From the NCBI RefSeq assembly GCF_027945075.1, contig NZ_CP116034.1, positions 868,001 through 932,000 of the forward strand: a stretch of DNA of 64,000 bases, in the 5' to 3' direction. Positions 1-8,356 of this stretch are shown in pieces. This DNA comes from Chryseobacterium sp. CY350 (GTDB lineage: Bacteria; Bacteroidota; Bacteroidia; Flavobacteriales; Weeksellaceae). The translations under genes and the position numbers were made by a program. Numbering within the stretch: position 1 is the stretch's first letter; each line of letters starts with the position of its first letter. Below the pieces are notes generated by a model. That model searched no databases. It saw nothing but the letters and a program-made list of their open reading frames with translations, and had not been told where the DNA came from.

Positions 1-23
1 TAATTTTGGGGAAAATATTAAAA

Positions 24-530
24 ATGAAATTAAAATCCATATTATTTTTAGTTGCAATCAGTGCTTCTTCTTTGGCATTCTCTCAGGAACAGAAAAAATC
101 TGGCCCGCCTGCCGGAAATGCAATCGTAGGTGATACTTACGGATCTGTAGTTACTTCACCGGAATCGAAAGCAATGACTGTTGATAAATTGGCCAAAAAG
201 CTAAAAAAAGACAGCAAAAAAGTTGAGAATGTTGCGATCAAAGGAAAAGTGGTAGACGTTTGTGATAAAAAAGGTTGTTGGCTGACGATTCAGACGGAAG
301 ATGACACACAGTTTTTCGTAAAAATGAAGGATTATGGGTTTTTCGTACCAACTGCTTTGAAGGGTAAAAATGTAGTTTTAGAAGGTAACGCAGAAAGAAA
401 AGTAACTTCTATCGACGAACAAAAGCACTATGCTGAAGATGCTAAAAAGCCTCAAGCCGAAATCGACGCGATCACAAAACCAAAAGAAGAAATCAGATTT
501 GTTGCCAACGGAATTAAAGTTGTTAACTAA
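24..530 (+). CDS. DUF4920 family secreted protein
   Basis: Predicted 168-residue exported protein. Residues 1-20 form a signal peptide (basic MKLK, hydrophobic stretch, ending near AFSQ). The mature part has a beta-rich core with the family-type motif VCDKKGCWL, placing Cys80 and Cys85 close together, which may bind metal or form a disulphide. The ATG at 24 is preferred over an in-frame TTG at 6 because it begins the signal peptide directly. The family is common in Bacteroidota and has no firmly established function. It ends at a strong bidirectional terminator shared with the convergent M14 peptidase gene. Family assignment is by recognition of the Cys motif and overall pattern. Confidence 0.75.
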   Translation: MKLKSILFLVAISASSLAFSQEQKKSGPPAGNAIVGDTYGSVVTSPESKAMTVDKLAKKLKKDSKKVENVAIKGKVVDVCDKKGCWLTIQTEDDTQFFVKMKDYGFFVPTALKGKNVVLEGNAERKVTSIDEQKHYAEDAKKPQAEIDAITKPKEEIRFVANGIKVVN

Positions 531-550
531 ATTAAGATAAATTTTAAAGA

Positions 551-585
551 AAAGCGGAACAGTTTATTTGTTCCGCTTTTTTTTA
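551..585. terminator. Bidirectional intrinsic terminator
   Basis: Ten-base inverted repeat (AAAGCGGAAC at 551-560 with GTTCCGCTTT at 570-579) and a nine-base loop. It is followed by T8 on the plus strand and preceded by A-rich sequence that gives T's on the minus strand. It separates two convergent genes. Confidence 0.85.
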
Positions 586-1692
586 TTCTTCAATTTTAAA
601 ACTGACTTCCGCATCCAATTTGGGATATTTTGTATCGCTTACAAATCTTTTTCCTGTACAATCGATCTCCAGCCAACCTTTTCTTTTAGTGACATCTCCA
701 ACTTCCATCACAAAAGGAATAAATGAAATTTCTTCTTTTCCTTCCTCCAAAATTTCTTTAAACTGAACGGCAATATCAAGAATGCATTCGTGCTCAGTAT
801 TCAATTTCACATTTCTGTAGATAATATCGTAATGTGTTTCCAGATTTTCCGGTATTTCAAGATACTTTTCCCATCCTGTAGTTTCAGATTTTAATTCGCT
901 GATGGCTTTTAATGCGTAATAAAGAGCAATCGTATAATATTTTCTCGTTCCTTTACGTGTATAGTCATCTATAAAATGTCCTCCTTCGAAAAGAATCGTC
1001 GGCATTCCTGCCTTGATGAAATTATCACCTGTAGAAGTGGGATAGAACTCATCGGTATATCTTCCGATCTGATTAGGAATCAATTCTTTTAAATGGTCGT
1101 AAATCTGACCGATTACTGCCATACATTTCTTTCTATTTTCCGTAACCGATCTTTCTTCATTTTCTGAAGGAGCTAAAAACGAGAGTGTCGCAGGATGAAC
1201 ACCGTCTGTTGTGAAAATCGTGCGTTGCTCGTGGAGATTAAGAGCGTAATCATATTTTTTATCAAAAGCCAGACTTTTCAGAATTTTAATTTCTGTACTT
1301 GCTTCATTATGGAAATCACGGTTCAGATCAATTTCCTCAGCAGTAAGTCTCGTCCATCTTTCAGAACCGTCAGGATTTAGCATAAAGATAAAATCTAAAC
1401 TTATCCGACTGAAAAGTTCATCCTTCAATTCATGAGCTTTATCCAATGTCACTAAAAGATCAAGCATTGCATGAGTTGCGTTCGATTCGTTTCCATGCAT
1501 TTGAGACCACGCCAAAACTTTTGTTTTTCCAGTTCCAAGAGTCAATTTATAAATTGGCTTACCTAAGAAAGATCTACCTATCTCCACAATAGACTCGCTG
1601 AGATTGGCATGTAGGTAAGAATATAATTTTTCAGGAGAAATGTAGCGATTTAGGAAATCGGGATTTTGGATATACAAATGTTCAAAATTCAT
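583..1692 (-). CDS. M14-family zinc carboxypeptidase-like protein
   Basis: 369-residue protein with the M14 metallopeptidase signature in order. HGNE (His66, Glu69) supplies two zinc ligands, DLNRDF carries the substrate-binding Arg125, LNLHEQ carries the third zinc ligand His154, and ILFEGGHF carries the probable catalytic Glu236. It should cleave C-terminal residues, or related amide bonds, from small peptides. No signal peptide is seen, so a cytoplasmic role is likely; the C-terminal ~100 residues look like a small accessory domain. The gene stands alone, convergent with the DUF4920 gene. A TTACA-NN-TGTAA-like dyad lies about 50 bp upstream of its start (1745-1758). Confidence 0.85.
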   Translation of the reverse strand: MNFEHLYIQNPDFLNRYISPEKLYSYLHANLSESIVEIGRSFLGKPIYKLTLGTGKTKVLAWSQMHGNESNATHAMLDLLVTLDKAHELKDELFSRISLDFIFMLNPDGSERWTRLTAEEIDLNRDFHNEASTEIKILKSLAFDKKYDYALNLHEQRTIFTTDGVHPATLSFLAPSENEERSVTENRKKCMAVIGQIYDHLKELIPNQIGRYTDEFYPTSTGDNFIKAGMPTILFEGGHFIDDYTRKGTRKYYTIALYYALKAISELKSETTGWEKYLEIPENLETHYDIIYRNVKLNTEHECILDIAVQFKEILEEGKEEISFIPFVMEVGDVTKRKGWLEIDCTGKRFVSDTKYPKLDAEVSFKIEE

Positions 1693-2232
1693 TTAACTCA
1701 ATTTACAAGAGTCAAAATTAATGATTTTTGACAACAAATTAAAATTTACATTTGTAATAATGCTAAACAATGATAATTGCCAAAAAGTCTGTTAGTTAAA
1801 TTGTGGATTGCGAAAAATTTAAATATACTACTTTAAAAAACTTTTAATCAACCATTTACATTATTTATATCAAGTAAAATTTTATAATTACTTTAAGTGT
1901 AGATTATCGTATATAACTGGAAATGAGTGTTATTTTGCTAAACATTCTAATTGTGGATTAACCATAAAATCAGGTAAATTACACAAATGTAAATTGGTGT
2001 AATTTTTCAATATTTCATCTACTTAAACACCTAAAATGTGCTTTACCGGTCTGATGTAATTGTTTTGATTAGTATTGAAAGAATGGTATAAAATCTTAGT
2101 CTAAATATTTTGTTAAAATTGCTATGGATTGCGGTTTCCTGGAAAATATTTAACCAAGAGAACTTTCAATATACGTATTTAACTGATATAACCAGGTAGA
2201 TAGACTCTCTCCCACTCTATACAGATATAGGT

Positions 2233-2290
2233 GGCGATTTACTTCTGAAAGATATATTAAGTCTTTTTAAACTGTAAAATCGCCAAAATT
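2233..2290 (+). other. Dyad with T-run, possible terminator or small-RNA 3' end
   Basis: GGCGATTTAC (2233-2242) pairs with GTAAAATCGCC (2274-2284) with one bulged base and a 31-nt loop, followed by AAAATTTTT. This is terminator-like, but no coding gene lies upstream on the plus strand. A short non-coding transcript ending here is one explanation; chance is another. Confidence 0.35.
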
Positions 2291-2430
2291 TTTACTTAGA
2301 ATAATTTGTTAACAATCTTATCTCGAGGTTTACTTTAAGTCTAAAGACGAAGGATACGAGTTCAAATTGTTTGCGACAGTAATTTGGAGTTATCAACAAA
2401 TAATACTTAAGCAGTTGATCTACAGTCAGT

Positions 2431-2518
2431 TTTACAGTTTACTTTTGTATATTCATTTTCGTTTTGTTTATTTACATTTGTATTTTGCAATTGTAAACAT
2501 TATTTTTACATTTGTAAC
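2431..2518 (+). promoter_or_regulatory. Operator-like array and promoter of the XRE regulator
   Basis: Three copies of TTTAC-N3-TTGTA occur at 2438-2450, 2471-2483 and 2505-2517, plus a related dyad TTGCAATTGTAA at 2485-2496. The last copy is a near-perfect palindrome (TTACA-TT-TGTAA). The words contain TAnnTTTG, the Bacteroidota -7 element. The copy at 2507-2514 has TTG 19 bp upstream (2485-2487), giving a good promoter about 25 bp ahead of the ATG at 2539. The repetition suggests operators for autoregulation laid over the promoter. Confidence 0.5.
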
Positions 2519-2538
2519 AATATTTAAAAGCTTATTTT

Positions 2539-3075
2539 ATGAGTTTAAATGAAAGAATTTCAAAGGTTATCGAGTATTCACAATTAAGTTCTTCAGAATT
2601 TGCAGATGAAATTGATGTGCAAAGATCATCGATTTCGCACATTACTTCGGGACGGAATAAACCTTCCCTCGAATTTATTATAAAGATAAAATCAAGATTT
2701 CCTGAAATTTTGTGGGATTGGTTGGTGAATGGCGAAGGTGAAATGTTAAAATCTGATTTGCCGGAAACAGATACTATAAATGCTGAAGAAAATTCAGAGG
2801 AGAAAACAAAACCAACATCACTTCCCGATTTATTCACAATGATGAATGATGATGGAGATTTTGGAAGCGATGAAAAAAATATAGAAGAAATTCCGGTGTT
2901 GCGAGAATCTGTTATTTCGAATCAGAGTAAAGCTGAAGAAAAAATATCCGATTCTCAGCGATTAGCAAAATCAAATGAAGAAATTATCAGTCAAGTTATT
3001 GAAAACCAAACAAATAAAATAAAACGAATCGTATTGTTCTACGAAAACGGAAAATTTGAAAGTTTTGAACCATAA
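2539..3075 (+). CDS. XRE-type helix-turn-helix transcriptional regulator
   Basis: 178-residue protein. Residues 1-70 form an XRE/Cro-type HTH: five predicted helices, with the recognition part near DVQRSSISHITSGRNKPS and a WDWLVNGEGEM ending typical of flavobacterial repressor-like regulators. The remaining ~105 residues are acidic and Lys/Glu rich and look flexible or coiled-coil, with no recognisable ligand or peptidase domain, so it is not a LexA/CI-type protease repressor. It follows the 846-bp gap and an array of palindromic words that could be its own operators. It is convergent with proline dehydrogenase. The target regulon is unknown. Confidence 0.8.
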   Translation: MSLNERISKVIEYSQLSSSEFADEIDVQRSSISHITSGRNKPSLEFIIKIKSRFPEILWDWLVNGEGEMLKSDLPETDTINAEENSEEKTKPTSLPDLFTMMNDDGDFGSDEKNIEEIPVLRESVISNQSKAEEKISDSQRLAKSNEEIISQVIENQTNKIKRIVLFYENGKFESFEP

Positions 3076-3081
3076 AATAAA

Positions 3082-3108
3082 AAATCTGACCATTTCTGAT
3101 CAGACTTT
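3082..3108. terminator. Terminator between convergent genes
   Basis: TCTGA (3085-3089) pairs with TCAGA (3100-3104). AAA and TTT arms extend the stem around one bulge, and there are A/T-rich runs on both sides. It serves the XRE gene and/or the minus-strand proline dehydrogenase gene. Confidence 0.55.
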
Positions 3109-3125
3109 AATTTATTTTAAAAAAA

Positions 3126-4292
3126 TTATTTTCTTCGTCTATCAAGTTCTTTTTTGATCAAACCTAATTCTCTTCCGGTTTGTCCGGCCACAGAAGTATT
3201 TTCTCTTGCTCTTCTCGTTAGATACGGCACAACATCTTTTACGGGTCCGTATGGTAGATATTTAGCTACATTATATCCTTTATCCGACAAATAAAAACTA
3301 ATGTTATCGCTCATCCCATAAAGCTGTCCAAAGTAGATGTGAGGATTATCATTTTCCAAACCTTTCGCTTTCATCTTGTCCATGACCAACTCAGATGAAA
3401 CTTCATTATGGGTTCCGAAGAACGCAGAAACTTTATCCAGATGATTCAATACGAAATCAATTCCTGCATTATAATTTTTATCTGAAGCGTCTTTATTTGG
3501 CTGAATAGGATCAGCGTAGCCTTTTTCTGTAGCTCTGGCTCTTTCTTTTTCCATGTAAGCACCTCGAACGATCTTGTAACCGATAAAATAGTTGCGTTCT
3601 CTTGCTTTCAGAAGGTTTTCTTCCATGTATTCAAGACGGTGAGTTCTGTACATCTGAATGGTATTCCATACTATTGGTTTTTCCTGGTTGTACTTTTCCA
3701 TCATCTTTTCGCAAAGACTGTCTGCAGCGTCCTGCATCCAGGATTCTTCGGCGTCAATCATCACTTTTTTATCATGCTCATGACAAAGTTTACAGACTTC
3801 ATCAAATCTTTTCACGACTCTCGCCCATTCTTCTTGTTGGCTTGAGGTAAGTTCTGCATTTTTCCCGACAGCTTCGTATAAATCGATTCTTCCGAAAGCG
3901 GTAGGCTTAAATACAATAAAGGGAATTGCAGGATTTCCTACTGAAAATTTAATGATATCTTTAATTTCCTGACAGACAGCATCAAAAGTCTCTTCATCTT
4001 CTTTTCCTTCTATCGAGTAATCGAAAATACTTCCTACACCTCTTTTGAAAAGCTGCTTCACCGCTTTCATGCTTTCTTCACGGGTTTCACCACCAACAAA
4101 CTGCTCAAAAAGAGTGCTTTTTACAATTCCGTTGACGAACGGGAAGTTATTGTGAACTGTGAAATTAAGCAGAGAAGTTCCGATATTAGTCAAAGCAGGC
4201 TGTTCAATCATTTTAAACATCCAGTACGCTTTTCTTAACTGTGCATCTGTTTTATCAGCAAACGCAACTTTGGTATCGTTAAAAATGGGCAT
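3126..4292 (-). CDS. Proline dehydrogenase
   Basis: 388-residue monofunctional proline dehydrogenase (FAD enzyme oxidising proline to pyrroline-5-carboxylate, first step of proline catabolism). It shows a TIM-barrel layout and the C-terminal signatures GQLYGMSD and YLTRRARENTSV; the two Arg residues and the EN of the latter are the substrate carboxylate/FAD-binding region. The P5C dehydrogenase partner is not adjacent, as expected for the split Bacteroidota form rather than the fused PutA. Length matches the family. It is transcribed alone, and no regulator of the putA type is nearby apart from the unrelated XRE gene. Confidence 0.92.
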   Translation of the reverse strand: MPIFNDTKVAFADKTDAQLRKAYWMFKMIEQPALTNIGTSLLNFTVHNNFPFVNGIVKSTLFEQFVGGETREESMKAVKQLFKRGVGSIFDYSIEGKEDEETFDAVCQEIKDIIKFSVGNPAIPFIVFKPTAFGRIDLYEAVGKNAELTSSQQEEWARVVKRFDEVCKLCHEHDKKVMIDAEESWMQDAADSLCEKMMEKYNQEKPIVWNTIQMYRTHRLEYMEENLLKARERNYFIGYKIVRGAYMEKERARATEKGYADPIQPNKDASDKNYNAGIDFVLNHLDKVSAFFGTHNEVSSELVMDKMKAKGLENDNPHIYFGQLYGMSDNISFYLSDKGYNVAKYLPYGPVKDVVPYLTRRARENTSVAGQTGRELGLIKKELDRRRK

Positions 4293-4355
4293 TCTTTATT
4301 AGATTTAGATTTTGGCAAATGTAAGAATAACCGTCGCGTTATTAAAATATATTTT

Positions 4356-5285
4356 CTACAATTTACCTTCGATTCCGTTGAGCAACATTGCAATAATGCC
4401 GACAAAAACCCAAAACCGTAATGTGTTGATTGTGAAAAACTTACTCTTTTTAGAATAATTTAAAATAAAATAAATACATAAAATCATCACAAACAATCCT
4501 GCAGAAAAGTAGTAAGACATGAATCCTGAAATCCCCGTTTTTGCAATCAGCTTCATGGAAACTGCCATTGTAAGAATAATCAGAAAAATAATGACTAATT
4601 TTGCCGTTTTATCTTTGAAGGAATTTGGAATTGTTTTGTATCCAAAAATTTTATCTGCGCTTTTCGTAAGTGTATCTTTTACAATATCTATACATAGGAG
4701 CATGAGAAATAAAAAAATGGCCATCAAGAGAACTTTTTTAGAGAAAGTTTCATAATAAACCATCATTCCGAAGAAAGGATATAATGTAAGACTTACAAAC
4801 GTAAGATTATTTAAAATTAAAACCCGACTCAATTTATGACTGTAAAACCACATAAAGAACTGGTAAACAATGAAAAAGATTAAAACTCTGTAAGAAATAA
4901 AACTCGCAACACCCAAAGAAATTACCGTAAGAGCAAGATAAGCATAAAGGAAATATTTCTGTTTCAAAAAGCTCTGGATCCGTGTTCTGAAAGGTTTAAC
5001 AACAAAGTCTTTTTCAAAATCATAAAACTGGTTGATAATTCCTCCGGCAAGTATTGAGAGAACTGTACAGAAAATTATACCATGAACTTTAAAATCGAAA
5101 ACAAATTTTCGGAAAGTTTCGTCCTGATTAAAGAGGAAAAATGTAGAAACATATAAGGCAAAAGTGAGCAAAAGTGCCACAAAAAATCTTGCGCCTATCA
5201 AAAAACCGACAAATTGTGAGAGTCTGTAATATAAAGATTTGGAAACAAAATTCTTTTCCTGGAAACTTTCTTTTTCAGAATTCAT
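4356..5285 (-). CDS. UbiA-family prenyltransferase
   Basis: 309-residue integral membrane protein with about eight to nine hydrophobic segments. The first UbiA motif is N85-x3-D89-x3-D93 (in NQFYDFEKD) and the second is D200-x3-D204 with D211 (in DIVKDTLTKSAD); both bind the Mg-diphosphate of the prenyl donor. It transfers a polyprenyl group to an acceptor. Flavobacterial members are often annotated as geranylgeranylglycerol-phosphate-type transferases, but the acceptor cannot be read from sequence. It lies 10 bp downstream of the GHMP kinase on the same strand, so the two are probably co-transcribed, linking it to isoprenoid synthesis. Confidence 0.88.
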   Translation of the reverse strand: MNSEKESFQEKNFVSKSLYYRLSQFVGFLIGARFFVALLLTFALYVSTFFLFNQDETFRKFVFDFKVHGIIFCTVLSILAGGIINQFYDFEKDFVVKPFRTRIQSFLKQKYFLYAYLALTVISLGVASFISYRVLIFFIVYQFFMWFYSHKLSRVLILNNLTFVSLTLYPFFGMMVYYETFSKKVLLMAIFLFLMLLCIDIVKDTLTKSADKIFGYKTIPNSFKDKTAKLVIIFLIILTMAVSMKLIAKTGISGFMSYYFSAGLFVMILCIYFILNYSKKSKFFTINTLRFWVFVGIIAMLLNGIEGKL

Positions 5286-5295
5286 TTCTGAAATA

Positions 5296-6222
5296 TTAAA
5301 ACCTATAGATCACTTCTTTATGAAAACCATCGAGCATTTTTTCGGCTTTTTCGTAATCTTTAGTAAAACCTAAGATATATCCGCCACCGCCGCTTCCGCA
5401 GAGTTTAAGATAATAAGCATTAGAATCAAGACCTTTTTTCCAAATGTTAAAAATACTTTCAGGAATCATAGGACGGAAATGTTCGTATGCCCAATGGGAA
5501 AGCTTTTTCAGATTTCTAAAGAAAGGATTCATATCTTTTTTCAGGAAAGAATCAATGCAGGCATTGTTGTATCGAATAAATTCTTCTTTCAAAGTCTTAC
5601 GGAAACCTTCGGTCTTCATTTTTTCAAAGAAAATCTGAATCATCGGTCCGGTTTCTCCTGTAATTCCAGAATCGATAAGGAAAATTGCTCCTTTTCCTTC
5701 TTCACCTTTTGGCATGGCAACTTTACCTAGATTTTCTTTGTTTTCGATAAGAATAGGAAGATTCATGTAGCAAATTAAAGGATCCATTCCTGAACTTTTA
5801 CCATGAAAATAGCTTTCCATTTCACCAAAAATAGCTTTGATATTTTTCAGATCGTTTCTGGAAATATTTTCAGGATCATGTTTTGTGAAACAGTATTTTT
5901 CGAAAATAGCTGCTACCAATGCTCCGGAACTTCCCACTCCATATCCTTGTGGAATGTTTGAATCAAAGAAAAGTCCTTTAGAAATATCTTCTTTAAATCT
6001 TGAAACGTCTAAAGAAAAGTTTTCCGGTAAATTTAAATTAACTAGGAAATCTGAATATTTCTGCAAATGTTGATTAGATTTTTTCTCAAATTCAGATTCA
6101 GAATCAGAGAATTTCAATGTGCCTTTATAGAAACTGTAAGGAACTACAAGACCCTGAGAATCTTCTATCATTCCATATTCTCCGAAAAGAATAATTTTAG
6201 CGTAAAATAAAGGGTTTGTCAT
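5296..6222 (-). CDS. GHMP kinase, probable mevalonate kinase
   Basis: 308-residue GHMP-family kinase. It has an N-terminal KIILFGEYG substrate loop (residues 9-17), the ATP loop PQGYGVGSSGAL (91-102), KSSGMDPL carrying a probable catalytic Asp, and the C-terminal glycine motif LCGSGGGGYILG. Bacteroidota use the mevalonate route, and the UbiA prenyltransferase follows at once, so mevalonate kinase is the best reading; other mevalonate-pathway GHMP kinases are possible. An upstream TTG at 6243 would add seven residues, but the ATG at 6222 fits better because a TAnnTTTG element (6241-6248, minus strand) overlaps that extension and would leave only a short leader. Confidence 0.82.
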   Translation of the reverse strand: MTNPLFYAKIILFGEYGMIEDSQGLVVPYSFYKGTLKFSDSESEFEKKSNQHLQKYSDFLVNLNLPENFSLDVSRFKEDISKGLFFDSNIPQGYGVGSSGALVAAIFEKYCFTKHDPENISRNDLKNIKAIFGEMESYFHGKSSGMDPLICYMNLPILIENKENLGKVAMPKGEEGKGAIFLIDSGITGETGPMIQIFFEKMKTEGFRKTLKEEFIRYNNACIDSFLKKDMNPFFRNLKKLSHWAYEHFRPMIPESIFNIWKKGLDSNAYYLKLCGSGGGGYILGFTKDYEKAEKMLDGFHKEVIYRF

Positions 6223-6240
6223 TGATAATAAATCTTTTTG

Positions 6241-6272
6241 CAAAGTTAATGCATTCTGCTCAATATTAACAA
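6241..6272 (-). promoter_or_regulatory. Promoter for GHMP kinase-UbiA pair
   Basis: Minus strand reads TTG (6272-6270), 21 bp, then TAACTTTG (6248-6241), matching the Bacteroidota -33/-7 pattern. Predicted transcription begins about 14-18 nt before the ATG at 6222. Confidence 0.5.
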
Positions 6273-6284
6273 ATTTTAAGCCAT

Positions 6285-7775
6285 TTACAAGGTGTCTCTG
6301 TTTTTAATCATGTTTACTTTCAGAAAACGTATCAATACCAATCCTGCAGCGAAGAAAACAGTCATAGAAAGAGCAGCATAACGCATATTATTAAACTGAT
6401 CAATAAGTGTTGCGAAGATGAATGTACCTACAATGATCGCCAATTTTTCCAGTACATCATAGAAACTGAAGTAGGTTGTGTTCTCCATAGAATTTTCCGG
6501 AAGAAGTTTTGAGTATGTAGATCTCGACATCGCCTGAAGACCGCCCATTACCAAACCTACAACTGCAGCTACACCATAAAACTGATACTCTACATTAGGA
6601 TTTTCTTTATTCAGAAAATAAGCCCAGATACAGGCAACGATCCATAATACGATTGCAATTGAAATAACGTTTTTATTCCCTATTTTTCTTGAAAGTCTTG
6701 AGAATAAAATAGCTCCGATAATCGCTTCTATCTGGATGATTAATAGTGTGCCGATCAGCTTATCCTGTGCAAGGTTGATTTCGCTTTTTCCAAATAATGT
6801 TGCCATCAGGAATATAGTCTGCATGCCTACACTGTAAAAGAAAAAACTTGACAAGAAATATTTTAGATTTTTATCTTTAAACAATTCATTCCCCACTTTG
6901 AAAAGTTCGTTGAAGCTTTCCTTGGCAACGTCTTTATAGAAGCTTATATTGTCTTTCAGAACTCCAAAGAAACCACCTTGCTCTTCGTGTCTTTTAAAGA
7001 TATTTTTATAATTTAATAAAACAAGATCTTTCGGAAGCTTTTCTTTAACGTCCCCAAACTGAGGCAAATGTTTGAAAGTATATTGTGAGAAACCGAACCA
7101 CCAAGCTCCGGTTAAGAGAAAAGTAATTCTTGTAAAAATCAGTTTCTGCTCTTCTCCTTTTGCTAAAAACATAATTAAAACCAGACAAAGAACCACCAAA
7201 ACTACAGAACCTATATATCCATAAACATATCCTTTTGCAGAAAGCGCATCCTGTTTGTCTCTCGTCGCAATATCCGGAAGAAATGAATTATAAAATACGA
7301 GACTTCCCCAGAAACCGACACTGGCGGTAATGCTGAAAAGCAGTCCCAGAAAAACATTGTGCATACCGGTAAACATTGCCAATCCCATACAAGAGGTAGC
7401 ACCAAGGTAACAGAAAAACTGTAAAAAAGATTTCTTATTCCCTATCGTATCTGCTAACGACGATAAAAATGGTGATAGCAACACGACGATGAAAAATGAT
7501 ATTGTGAGCGAATATCCGTAGACCGCATCCGGCTGATATTCTTTTCCGAAAATTCTGATGAGATGCCTTACGGGTACATCAATATATTTCCCGGTTGCCG
7601 CAACATATTCTTTCTGCTCAAATTTTGTAGTGATGATAGAATAATAGATGGGAAATATGGTAGACGTGATTACCAGAGAATACACCGAGTTTGCCCAGTC
7701 GTACACTGCCCAGGCTTTCATGATCTTCGGATTGTTCTTGATATTATTTGTGGTTTGAATTTCTGTTTCAGACAT
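6285..7775 (-). CDS. UMF1/Atg22-like MFS transporter
   Basis: 496-residue polytopic membrane protein with about twelve hydrophobic segments. The N-terminal WAVYDWANSVYSLVI motif is characteristic of the UMF1 (Atg22-like) branch of the major facilitator superfamily, and GLVMGGLQAMSRSTYSKLLP is typical of the second half. The substrate is unknown; yeast Atg22 exports amino acids from the vacuole, but this does not transfer safely. The ATG at 7775 is favoured over a GTG at 7796, because a TATTTTTG element lies just upstream and gives a leader of about 16 nt. It is a single gene, separated from the GHMP kinase by about 60 bp. Confidence 0.85.
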   Translation of the reverse strand: MSETEIQTTNNIKNNPKIMKAWAVYDWANSVYSLVITSTIFPIYYSIITTKFEQKEYVAATGKYIDVPVRHLIRIFGKEYQPDAVYGYSLTISFFIVVLLSPFLSSLADTIGNKKSFLQFFCYLGATSCMGLAMFTGMHNVFLGLLFSITASVGFWGSLVFYNSFLPDIATRDKQDALSAKGYVYGYIGSVVLVVLCLVLIMFLAKGEEQKLIFTRITFLLTGAWWFGFSQYTFKHLPQFGDVKEKLPKDLVLLNYKNIFKRHEEQGGFFGVLKDNISFYKDVAKESFNELFKVGNELFKDKNLKYFLSSFFFYSVGMQTIFLMATLFGKSEINLAQDKLIGTLLIIQIEAIIGAILFSRLSRKIGNKNVISIAIVLWIVACIWAYFLNKENPNVEYQFYGVAAVVGLVMGGLQAMSRSTYSKLLPENSMENTTYFSFYDVLEKLAIIVGTFIFATLIDQFNNMRYAALSMTVFFAAGLVLIRFLKVNMIKNRDTL

Positions 7776-7952
7776 TTTCAATCGAATTAGTTGCACAAAA
7801 ATAGAAAAACCGCTGAATGTTCGGTCGTTTTTTGTTTTTTATTTTTACTATTTAGCTAAGAATTAATAATGAGAATTATTTTTCATTCCAAATTTTCATT
7901 TTACAACAGGTCTGGTTATAAGATAAATCGGCCACAGTTTCGGGTTTTCTCC

Positions 7953-8172
7953 GTCGGAACTTCCGACGAGCATTCCTAATTCGGGTTTGCCCTGTCGGAA
8001 GTTCCGAAAGCTTCCCCTGGTTTTGGTTCTCTCCGTCGGAACTTCCGACAGCCTTTCCTAAAGTGGATTCATGTCGTCGGAAGTTCCGACGGCGTCCCCG
8101 GAAGTGGATTCGGGTCGTCGGAACTTCCGACGGTCTTATCCTTTTTGGGTTTCGATTGTCGGGACTTCCGCT
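7953..8172. repeat. Six-unit tandem array of 15-bp palindromes, exact 41-bp period
   Basis: Palindromic cores GTCGGAA(C/G)TTCCGAC start at 7953, 7994, 8035, 8076, 8117 and 8158, exactly 41 bp apart. The central base alternates C, G, C, G, C, C; core 2 ends in A instead of C, and core 6 is degenerate (GTCGGGACTTCCGCT). The 26-bp intervals are related to each other, sharing pieces such as AAGTGGATTC in intervals 3 and 4, so this is a diverged tandem repeat with a strongly conserved core. It is visibly GC-richer than its flanks. 41 is not a multiple of three and there is no ORF, so it is not coding. Confidence 0.9.
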
Positions 8173-8305
8173 GGAGGGTATTTTTATCGACCTCCAAATT
8201 TTTATTTAATATTATAAAGTTTATTGAGAGATTAGTACGTGATAAATTGATTAAAACCTTCTTTATAGAGATAGCATCATTTTTTTAGATTTGATTTAAA
8301 CAAAA

Positions 8306-8337
8306 AAAAGCCAAAAACACGGATGCTTTTGGCTTTT
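8306..8337 (-). terminator. Intrinsic terminator
   Basis: AAAAGCCAAAA pairs with TTTTGGCTTTT around a short loop. On the minus strand it runs into T8, just after the stop of the 69-residue membrane protein gene. Confidence 0.85.
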
Positions 8338-8356
8338 AAATTTATTGTAAGTGGTT

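Larger units (their letters stand above)
1693..2538. other. Non-coding gap (846 bp) upstream of XRE regulator
   Basis: No convincing gene is seen; the only ORF (61 codons near 2367-2552) is of low complexity and overlaps the regulator's start. The gap holds a dyad at 2233-2284 followed by a T-run, scattered TTTAC/TTGTAA words (1745-1758, 1979-1992), and a dense cluster of these words at 2431-2518 just ahead of the regulator gene. It is unusually large for this densely packed window, and could carry a small RNA, a regulatory region, or the remains of a lost gene. Confidence 0.6.
7776..8356. other. Non-coding gap (581 bp) carrying a palindrome array
   Basis: No ORF is supported. The gap contains, in order, the UMF1 promoter, a GC-richer six-unit 41-bp-period array (7953-8172), a small dyad TGGAGG/CCTCCA (8172-8196) followed by AAATTTTTATTT, AT-rich sequence, and the terminator of the 69-residue membrane protein gene (8306-8337). 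Confidence 0.7.

Noticed and set aside
2367..2552. 61-codon ORF before the XRE gene
   Set aside because: Tyr/Phe-rich low-complexity translation of the AT-rich operator region that runs into the regulator's start; no support as a gene.
7953..8172. The 41-bp palindrome array read as a CRISPR array
   Set aside because: The repeated core is only 15 bp, the 26-bp intervals are related to each other rather than unique spacers, and no cas gene or leader is present.
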